Assembly (NCBI GenBank): GCA_029210875.1
Contig: JARGFJ010000016.1
Span: 13,108 to 48,810 of the forward strand
From: Gammaproteobacteria bacterium
GTDB taxonomy: Bacteria > Pseudomonadota > Gammaproteobacteria > Nitrosococcales > Methylophagaceae
Length of the DNA: 35,703 bases
Direction: 5' to 3'
Shown: positions 29,681 through 35,703 of the stretch, piece by piece
Layout: each line of letters starts with the position of its first letter
Numbering within the stretch: the stretch's first letter is position 1
Made by a program: the position numbers and the translations under genes
The notes under the pieces: model-generated
Database searches by the model: none
What the model was told of the DNA's origin: nothing
The model's input: only the letters and a program-made list of their open reading frames with translations

Positions 29681-30768
29681 ACATGACTATCCTTATTGAT
29701 GCTATCTCTATGAAACAACTTTAGTTTCGACGGTACTAACTTAACAATCTGACCAGAGGTTAACGATAATTCATCGACACGTTGCGGATTCAGTTCAACC
29801 TCAAAATGCTGACCCTCAGCGCTATTGATGCCATCGAGCTCGACCCGTGAATTCAAACCAAATGACAAAACACGATTGACCTTGGCAGACAGGCCATTGA
29901 CTTGCTCGTTATCTGTCACTATTTCCAATTCATGCGGTCTTGCAAAAGCATAGACTTCAGAACCGTGATCATAATTTTCACCCTGATTATGAATAACATC
30001 ATCTCCAATATGCAGATGACCATCATCAACGCGGCCATGGAACAGATTGACCGATCCTAAAAAGCCATAAACAAATGGGGTTTCGGGTTGATTATACACT
30101 TCATCAGGTGTACCAACCTGTTCCACTTTACCGTGATCCATCATCACCACTCTGTCAGCAACTTCCAATGCTTCTTCCTGATCATGCGTTACAAAAATCG
30201 ACGTAATGTGCAACTCATCATGCAATTTACGCAACCAGCGACGTAACTCCTTACGTACTTTGGCATCCAATGCGCCAAATGGCTCATCTAACAATAACAC
30301 CCGAGGCTCTACTGCCAAAGCTCTTGCCAACGCAATTCGTTGTCGTTGCCCACCCGATAGTTGTGATGGAAAACGATCCGCCAGCCAATCCAATTGCACC
30401 AATTCGAGTAGGCGATGGACTTTTTCAGCAATCACTTTTTCAGATGGTCTTGATTTACGTGGTTTCATTCGTAAACCAAATGCCACATTATCAAATACGG
30501 TCATATGCTTGAATAAAGCATAATGTTGAAAGACAAAGCCGACTTGACGTTCGCGCACATGAGTAGCTGACGCATCATCTCCTTCAAGAATCACTGAACC
30601 GGAATCAGCTTGCTCCAACCCGGCAATGATCCTTAATAAGGTGGTTTTTCCACAGCCAGATGGACCTAACAAGGCTACCAGCTCACCTGATGGAAAGTTC
30701 AGCGAAATATCGTCCAGTGCGGTGAAACTGCCAAATTGTTTATGTAAATTTTTAACTTCTATACTCAT
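29677..30768 (-). CDS. cysA: Sulfate/thiosulfate ABC transporter ATPase
   Basis: Powers sulfate import through CysT/CysW. Walker A GPSGCGKT (35-42), signature LSGGQ (137-141), Walker B LLLDEP (158-163) and VTHDQEEA switch. The C-terminal third is a TOBE-like regulatory region, and total length 363 aa is as in E. coli (365). It lies 18 nt after cysW and overlaps cysB by 4 nt. Confidence 0.95.
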   Translation of the reverse strand: MSIEVKNLHKQFGSFTALDDISLNFPSGELVALLGPSGCGKTTLLRIIAGLEQADSGSVILEGDDASATHVRERQVGFVFQHYALFKHMTVFDNVAFGLRMKPRKSRPSEKVIAEKVHRLLELVQLDWLADRFPSQLSGGQRQRIALARALAVEPRVLLLDEPFGALDAKVRKELRRWLRKLHDELHITSIFVTHDQEEALEVADRVVMMDHGKVEQVGTPDEVYNQPETPFVYGFLGSVNLFHGRVDDGHLHIGDDVIHNQGENYDHGSEVYAFARPHELEIVTDNEQVNGLSAKVNRVLSFGLNSRVELDGINSAEGQHFEVELNPQRVDELSLTSGQIVKLVPSKLKLFHRDSINKDSHV

Positions 30769-30786
30769 GTTAATCGTCTCTTAAAT

Positions 30787-31701
30787 TTAGTGTGCCGAGC
30801 CATTTGTGCCAGCGCGGTGTTCGACCCAGGTTTTTAATATCAGCGTCACTAAGGCCAATAATGCCAGCAATGATGCTACTGCAAAGGCTGCGGCAAAGTT
30901 ATATTCGTTATAAAGAATTTCAACGTGCAAAGGCAGTGTGTTGGTTTGTCCACGAATATGACCAGATACCACTGACACCGCACCAAACTCACCCATCGCT
31001 CTGGCATTACACAAAATTACCCCGTAGAGCAGTCCCCATTTAATATTGGGCAAAGTCACATACCAAAAGGTTTGCCAGCCACCAGCACCTAATACAACTG
31101 CGGCTTCTTCCTCTTCCTTGCCTTGTGCCTGCATCAATGGAATTAGCTCGCGCGCAACAAACGGAAACGTGACAAATATAGTGGCAAGTACAATGCCCGG
31201 AACCGCAAAAATAATCTTGATATCGTTAGCGACAAGCCATTCACCAAACCAGCCATGCACACCAAATACCAGCACATACACCAGACCGACAATGACCGGC
31301 GATACAGAAAAAGGCAGATCGATAAACGTAATTAACAACTGCTTGCCTTTAAATTCAAACTTAGCAATTGCCCAGGCAGCAGCCACCCCAAACACCAGAT
31401 TTAATGGCACTGCAATTGAGGCAGCTAAGAGTGTTAATCGCACCGCTGATAAGGCATCAGCATCAGTCAATGCAAGCCAGTAAACCCCAAAGCCCTTGCG
31501 TAGTGCTTCTGAAAATACCGCTATCAGTGGCAGCAACAAAAATAAAGCAAAAAAACTCAAGCCAATGCTAATGACAGCAATTTTTATCCATTTATTCTCT
31601 CGGGTTGCGACATTGTGTTCAAATTTAGTCGGCTCAACCCACTTAAATAGTCGATCTGATGGTTTAGCCTGTAAAGAAGTATCCGTGATTGCAGTAGTCA
31701 T
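30787..31701 (-). CDS. cysW: Sulfate ABC transporter permease CysW
   Basis: Inner-membrane permease half of the sulfate importer; about six helices. The EAA-loop segment reads [32 protein letters not shown], and [26 protein letters not shown] is the CysW hallmark. 304 aa, with an N-terminal cytoplasmic extension. Its ATG overlaps the cysT TGA (ATGA). Confidence 0.95.
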   Translation of the reverse strand: MTTAITDTSLQAKPSDRLFKWVEPTKFEHNVATRENKWIKIAVISIGLSFFALFLLLPLIAVFSEALRKGFGVYWLALTDADALSAVRLTLLAASIAVPLNLVFGVAAAWAIAKFEFKGKQLLITFIDLPFSVSPVIVGLVYVLVFGVHGWFGEWLVANDIKIIFAVPGIVLATIFVTFPFVARELIPLMQAQGKEEEEAAVVLGAGGWQTFWYVTLPNIKWGLLYGVILCNARAMGEFGAVSVVSGHIRGQTNTLPLHVEILYNEYNFAAAFAVASLLALLALVTLILKTWVEHRAGTNGSAH

Positions 31702-32537
31702 TTATTTCTTCCTGTGCGTTTGCCAGCCCATGATTGCAAGGCATTAATAATCAACAACATCACAAACGACACCACCAACATAACTGCTGCAATCGCTGTG
31801 GCTCCGGTATAGTCATATTGCTCTAGTTTGGTAATAATCATTAATGGCGTAATTTCTGACACCATCGGAATATTGCCCGCGATAAAAATAACCGAACCAT
31901 ATTCGCCAACTGCCCGAGCGAACGCCAACGCAAAACCAGTCATCAAAGCAGGTAGCAGGATCGGCATCAGCACATAGCGAAACGTCTGCCAGCGATTCGC
32001 ACCCAAACTGGATGCCGCTTCTTCGAGTTCTGTTTCCAAGTCCTGAAGTACGGGCTGCACTGTTCGCACTACAAATGGCAAACCGATAAATACTAATGCC
32101 ACCAGCACACCCAGCGGTGCAAAAGCTACTTTTATGCCTAACGATCCCTGAATAAACTGACCCAACCAACCGTTCGGAGCATATAACGCCGTTAATGAAA
32201 TACCCGCCACCGCAGTAGGTAAAGCAAAAGGTAAATCTATCAAAGCATCGACAATTTTCTTACCCGGAAAGGAATACCTAACCAACACCCATGCCAGCAT
32301 CAAGCCAAAGACAGAATTAATTGCTGCTGCGCCTAGCGAAGCACCAAAAGATAATTTATAGGATGCCACGACACGAGGTGCGGTGACGACTGCCCAAAAT
32401 TCAGTCCACGTTAATGCGCTGGTTATAATAAACACTGCACTCAGTGGAATCAGAATAATCAATGACAGGTAAACCAGGGTAAAGCCCATTGACAGCCCAA
32501 ACCCTGGTAATACCGAAAATGATTTAACAGAAGACAT
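31698..32537 (-). CDS. cysT: Sulfate ABC transporter permease CysT
   Basis: Pairs with CysW to form the sulfate channel. 279 aa, about six helices; [13 protein letters not shown], the EAA loop [30 protein letters not shown] and [19 protein letters not shown] are typical of CysT. Start overlaps the sbp stop by one base (TAATG), and the end overlaps cysW. Confidence 0.95.
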   Translation of the reverse strand: MSSVKSFSVLPGFGLSMGFTLVYLSLIILIPLSAVFIITSALTWTEFWAVVTAPRVVASYKLSFGASLGAAAINSVFGLMLAWVLVRYSFPGKKIVDALIDLPFALPTAVAGISLTALYAPNGWLGQFIQGSLGIKVAFAPLGVLVALVFIGLPFVVRTVQPVLQDLETELEEAASSLGANRWQTFRYVLMPILLPALMTGFALAFARAVGEYGSVIFIAGNIPMVSEITPLMIITKLEQYDYTGATAIAAVMLVVSFVMLLIINALQSWAGKRTGRNK

Positions 32538-33547
32538 TAGCGATTCACCATGATTTGATCAAACAAGGCGCCATCAGCAAAATGCTGAGCTTTGACAGCA
32601 GCCCAACCACCGAGTTTTTCATCAACCGTAAAGGTTTTAATATCCGGATATTGGTTCTTATATTTAGCTAACACTGTTTGATTTCGTGGTCGGAAGTTTT
32701 GCCTGGCAATAATTTCCTGACCTTGTTCGCTGTACAGAAAATTCAGATATTCTCTGGCTAATTCAGTGGTGCCACGCTTCTCTGTCACCGACTTAATAAT
32801 GGCAACTGGTGCCGATGCATCAATAGAAAGCGAAGGATAGACCACATCAAATTTATCCTTGCCCAACTCACCAGCAATTAAAATAGCTTCGTTTTCAAAG
32901 GTCACCAACACATCGCCAACATCACGCTGGGTAAATGTCGTTGTTGCACCACGACCACCACCATCCAAAACAGGCACATTGGCAAATAATTTAGTCACAA
33001 AGTCTTTTGCGCCCTGCTCGCTGCCAGTTGTTTCAAGCGCATAGCCCCATGCTGCAAGATAGGTATAACGGCCATTGCCTGATGTTTTAGGGTTCGGCAC
33101 AATGACTTCCAATCCAGAACGCGTCAAATCTGGCCAGTCCTGAATGTTTTCAGGATTACCTTTGCGAACCAAAAAAACGGTGGTGGTTGAATATGGTGTA
33201 GCGTTATACGGAAACTGCTCTTGCCAATTCGCAGCAATCAAGCCCTTGTCAGCCAGCATTTGAATATCGGGCGACTGGTTCATGGTAATAACATCAGCTT
33301 CTAAACCAGCGGCAACCGCCATTGCCTGTTTGCTTGAGCCACCATGCGACTGATTGATAGTGACCTTACGGTTTTGCTGTTTTTGAACAAATGTTTTAAA
33401 AGCTGGGTTGATGCCCTTGTATAGCTCTCTCGATACGTCATAAGACACATTGAGTAAACTGTCTGCCGCCCAGACACTATTAGTCAGTGCTAAGCCAAAG
33501 CTTGTTGCAATCGCTACTTTTCTAACGATTGATTTGTTGATTTTCAT
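32537..33547 (-). CDS. sbp: Periplasmic sulfate-binding protein
   Basis: Captures sulfate (possibly thiosulfate) for CysTWA. A signal peptide at 1-27 ends SVWA; the mature N-terminus LLNVSYDVSRELYKGINPAF and the HGGSSKQAMAV, RGATTTFTQRDVGDVLVTFENEA and YSEQGQEIIA segments are diagnostic of the Sbp/CysP group. 336 aa, normal. A strong GGAGGG lies 4 nt before ATG 33547. First gene of the sbp-cysTWA-cysB operon. Sbp and CysP cannot be separated by eye. Confidence 0.94.
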   Translation of the reverse strand: MKINKSIVRKVAIATSFGLALTNSVWAADSLLNVSYDVSRELYKGINPAFKTFVQKQQNRKVTINQSHGGSSKQAMAVAAGLEADVITMNQSPDIQMLADKGLIAANWQEQFPYNATPYSTTTVFLVRKGNPENIQDWPDLTRSGLEVIVPNPKTSGNGRYTYLAAWGYALETTGSEQGAKDFVTKLFANVPVLDGGGRGATTTFTQRDVGDVLVTFENEAILIAGELGKDKFDVVYPSLSIDASAPVAIIKSVTEKRGTTELAREYLNFLYSEQGQEIIARQNFRPRNQTVLAKYKNQYPDIKTFTVDEKLGGWAAVKAQHFADGALFDQIMVNR

Positions 33548-33600
33548 TTAACCCTCCACGGTCATATATTTATGTACGGGGCAGAGTTTAAACAGACCTC

Positions 33601-33723
33601 TTATTCAAAAGAACCAATAAAAAACGCAAAGCTTATGAATTTTTCTGCTAAGTAATTTTCTACCCTGCCACAAGAACTTATCCCATCACAAGAATAAGCA
33701 TAGAAGATATTGTTATTTGGCAT
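33601..33723 (-). CDS. Possible small upstream ORF in the sbp leader
   Basis: A 40-codon frame starting at ATG 33723 with GAGG about 6 nt upstream on the minus strand, ending in TAA 54 nt before the sbp start. The peptide begins MPNNNIFYAYSCDGISSCGR and has two cysteines four residues apart, then a hydrophobic end. Not recognised; it may be a leader peptide of the sulfur operon or chance. Confidence 0.3.
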   Translation of the reverse strand: MPNNNIFYAYSCDGISSCGRVENYLAEKFISFAFFIGSFE

Positions 33724-33799
33724 TTGTCACCTCAATCATTATTGTTTGCAGAAAAAAATACATACCTAAATTAAACATAAATAACTCAAGGAAATGAAC

Positions 33800-35062
33800 A
33801 TGGCGACAAACACACATTCTGTGTCGATATCGGCTGGACTGCTGATTGCTTCACTGGCAATGCCAGCATTTGCCACCAACGGCTATCTGCCACATGGCTA
33901 CAGCATCCGTTCACAGGGCATGGGAGGTGCCGGACTTGCCTTGCCACAAGATGCTATCGCAGCTGCCAGCAACCCAGCTGGAATGGTCTTGATCGGTGAT
34001 CGCATTGATCTTGGTTTGAGCTGGTTTCGCCCACAACGCGACGCGACGATCTCGGGCAGCCCACTACCACCAGTGAACGGCAACTTTGATGCCGATAAGA
34101 CCGAGAACTTCTTCATTCCTGAGTTTGGCTATAATCGCAAAGTCAGAACAGATCTTAGTGTCGGTGTCAGTGTGTATGGCCATGGCGGTATGAACACCGA
34201 CTATGACCGACCAATCCCGCTGCTTGGCAACTCACGTCCCGGTGTCGATCTGGCACAGCTATTCATTGCACCGACCATTGCCTGGCAAGTCACACCCAAA
34301 CACAGCCTGGGACTTTCAGTGAATGTCGCCTATCAGCGGTTTGAGGCAAAGGGACTGCAAAATTTTGACAATCCAAGTTTTACCAAATACCCAGGCAAGG
34401 TCACTAATAACGGTTACGACTCATCAATAGGTGCGGGCATACACCTGGGCTGGATTGGTCAGTTCACTGATCACGTCAGTGTCGGTGCGGCTTACCAGAG
34501 CAAAACCTATATGAGCGAGTTCGATGATTACAAAGGACTGTTTGCAGATGACGGTGATTTTGATATTCCGGCACACTATGGCGTTGGAATTGCCATCAAG
34601 GCGACACCAAAACTGACCATCGCCGCCGATGTGGAGCGTATTTTCTACAGCGACATCAACTCGGTCGGTAATGACTCTGTAGGCAAACTGCTGACCGGAC
34701 AGCAACTCGGTGATAACAATGGCCCCGGTTTCGGCTGGCGCGATATCAACGTGTATAAGCTTGGCGTCAGTTATATCTACAACCAGGATCTGACTCTGCG
34801 AGCCGGTTATAACCACAGCACCCAACCGATTCGCGACCGCGATGCCCTGTTTAATATTCTCGCTCCGGGTGTGGTGCAAGACCACCTCACTCTGGGCGCA
34901 AGCTGGAAGCTGGGCAAGGGCGAACTGTCCGTGAGCTATATGCATGCGTTTGAGGAAAGCGTCAATGGCGATAACGCTATCCCCAACGCATTTGGTGGTG
35001 GCAATGTCAAGCTGAAGATGTATGAGGATTCTGTCGGTATCACCTATGGCTGGAAACTGTAA
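33800..35062 (+). CDS. FadL/TodX-family outer-membrane transport protein
   Basis: Outer-membrane barrel for hydrophobic or small organic substrates. A signal peptide ends MPAFA, and the mature protein opens TNGYLPHGYSIRSQGMGGAGLALPQDAIAAASNPAGM, the NPA-containing FadL-family hatch. 420 aa. I chose ATG 33800 over 33794 because the AAGGA site sits 7 nt before it but only 1-2 nt before the first ATG. The last residues SVGITYGWKL end in a typical barrel strand. Composition is GC-richer than its surroundings (34681-34740 is 36 of 60 G or C, against 26 of 60 at 26401-26460), suggesting transfer. tusA follows after 2 nt, pointing to a sulfur-related substrate, though that is inference. Confidence 0.88.
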   Translation: MATNTHSVSISAGLLIASLAMPAFATNGYLPHGYSIRSQGMGGAGLALPQDAIAAASNPAGMVLIGDRIDLGLSWFRPQRDATISGSPLPPVNGNFDADKTENFFIPEFGYNRKVRTDLSVGVSVYGHGGMNTDYDRPIPLLGNSRPGVDLAQLFIAPTIAWQVTPKHSLGLSVNVAYQRFEAKGLQNFDNPSFTKYPGKVTNNGYDSSIGAGIHLGWIGQFTDHVSVGAAYQSKTYMSEFDDYKGLFADDGDFDIPAHYGVGIAIKATPKLTIAADVERIFYSDINSVGNDSVGKLLTGQQLGDNNGPGFGWRDINVYKLGVSYIYNQDLTLRAGYNHSTQPIRDRDALFNILAPGVVQDHLTLGASWKLGKGELSVSYMHAFEESVNGDNAIPNAFGGGNVKLKMYEDSVGITYGWKL

Positions 35063-35064
35063 TT

Positions 35065-35304
35065 ATGGCCAACGACTACCATGCAGACATCAACCTGGAC
35101 GTGCGCGGACTGTCTTGTCCCTTGCCTGTTATTCGAACCAGAAAGGCACTGGATGAGCTTGGTTCTGGCGAAATACTCAACGTACTTTCATCCGACGTGA
35201 CATCGACTAACGAATACCATGCGCTTGCCAACAGCCTTGGTCTGGAGTTGCTTGATTCCAATGTAGATCAAGGTGTTCTCAAAATTTGGCTAAGGAAACC
35301 ATGA
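35065..35304 (+). CDS. TusA-family sulfur carrier protein
   Basis: Small cytoplasmic carrier of protein persulfide. 79 aa; the sulfur-binding Cys is C18 in LDVRGLSCPLPVIRTRKAL, with VLSSDVTSTNEYHALANSLG typical of the fold. It lies between the FadL-type porin and a DsrE-family gene, a pairing seen in sulfur-oxidation gene clusters, rather than as a stand-alone tRNA-thiolation tusA. Confidence 0.92.
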   Translation: MANDYHADINLDVRGLSCPLPVIRTRKALDELGSGEILNVLSSDVTSTNEYHALANSLGLELLDSNVDQGVLKIWLRKP

Positions 35305-35305
35305 C

Positions 35306-35644
35306 ATGACAAAAAAACTTGCCCTGATCGCCTCTAAAGGCACGCTTGACTGGGCCTATCCGCCTTTCATTCTAGCTTCAACGGCTGCCGCACTGGATTA
35401 CGAGGTTTCCATATTCTTCACTTTTTACGGGCTGACCCTGCTGAAAAAAGACCTCAGCGAACTGAAAGTTTCACCCTTGGGTAATCCGGCGATGCCGATG
35501 CCGGTGCCTATCCCTGCGATTGCTCAGGTCTTGCCCGGACTCGAAAGCGCGGCAACATTAATGATGCGGCGCAAACTCAAGAACAAAGGTGTCGCCAGCA
35601 TCGAGGAATTGCGATCCATCTGTCTGGTGTCAACAACACTTTAA
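35306..35644 (+). pseudogene. DsrE-family (DsrE2-like) protein, 3' end lost to an insertion
   Basis: The N-terminus KKLALIASKGTLDWAYPPFILASTAAAL and FTFYGLTLLKKDLSEL match DsrE2-like sulfurtransferase-associated proteins (family length about 155 aa). Similarity ends at GVASIEELRSICL, close to base 35627; the frame then continues VSTTL and stops, using bases of the adjacent repeat-bearing element. About 45 C-terminal residues, normally containing a conserved cysteine-bearing helix, are missing, so the product is probably non-functional unless the rest lies beyond an insertion. It starts 1 nt after the tusA stop. Confidence 0.8.
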
Positions 35645-35703
35645 AATTGACCCCTTTTGGCTTTAAAACACCGGTTTAAATTTGACCCCCTTGAGCAGGA
35701 TCT
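35628..35703. mobile_element. Probable insertion-sequence terminus (IS21-like), partial
   Basis: Begins TGTCAACAACAC, at the point where the DsrE-like homology breaks, and contains two similar copies TTTAAAATTGACCCCT (35640-35655) and TTTAAATTTGACCCCC (35675-35690), 35 bp apart. Several subterminal repeats next to a TGT end is the IS21-family pattern. The rest, including any transposase, is beyond the right edge. Family assignment is tentative. Confidence 0.65.

Noticed and set aside
34424-34945. 173-aa minus-strand open frame inside the FadL gene
   Set aside because: Shadow frame in GC-rich coding DNA, opposite a complete outer-membrane protein.

Overview
The window looks like a chromosome segment of a moderately AT-rich gammaproteobacterium. 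The gene families (sbp-cysTWA with a CysB-type regulator, B12-riboswitch btuB/cobO, metZ, feoAB behind a Fur box, grxD-clpS-clpA, bacterial-type proS with editing domain, class I fumarase, YchJ, VF530) and a K+-dependent-type membrane pyrophosphatase next to a soluble one fit a marine or methylotrophic lineage such as Methylophaga. That placement is an inference from gene content; no rRNA or other phylogenetic marker is present, and no tRNA or CRISPR array was seen.

Layout. 1-4466 (minus): a two-gene operon, a membrane-anchored VWA protein followed by a very acidic, repeat-built membrane protein whose reading frame is open from its ATG at 2576 to the left edge (at least 858 codons) with no stop in the window. 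4570-5815 (minus): metZ. 5942-8819 (plus): sigma70-like promoter, cobalamin riboswitch, btuB, cobO. 8820-9156: AT-rich gene-free gap with an inverted pair of DnaA-box-like sites. 9157-13631 (minus): ppa, serB, grxD, clpS, clpA. 13767-14567 (minus): TauE/SafE permease. 14716-20234 (plus): hppA, a DinF-type MATE transporter, Fur-box feoA-feoB. 20285-21450 (minus): a small charged protein and an RluA-family pseudouridine synthase. 21501-28659 (plus): housekeeping run (DUF4124 protein, MIF-like tautomerase, proS, fumarase, CopD-like membrane protein, lytic transglycosylase, an orphan 90-aa protein, VF530 protein, a YeeZ-like Rossmann protein that appears to start at ATT, YchJ). 28760-33547 (minus): sulfate-uptake operon sbp-cysT-cysW-cysA ending in a CysB-like regulator. 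33800-35644 (plus): a GC-richer block of FadL-type porin, TusA and a DsrE-family gene cut off at its 3' end by what looks like an insertion-sequence terminus running off the right edge.

How the parts fit. Sulfur recurs: metZ assimilates sulfide into methionine precursors, cysTWA/sbp imports sulfate, and TusA/DsrE carry protein-bound sulfane sulfur. B12 uptake and adenosylation form one riboswitch-controlled unit; iron uptake sits under Fur; pyrophosphate is handled by both Ppa and HppA. The least explained material is the left-edge VWA/acidic-repeat operon, a family of intergenic hairpins sharing CTTATCCAG, and the ATT-start gene.
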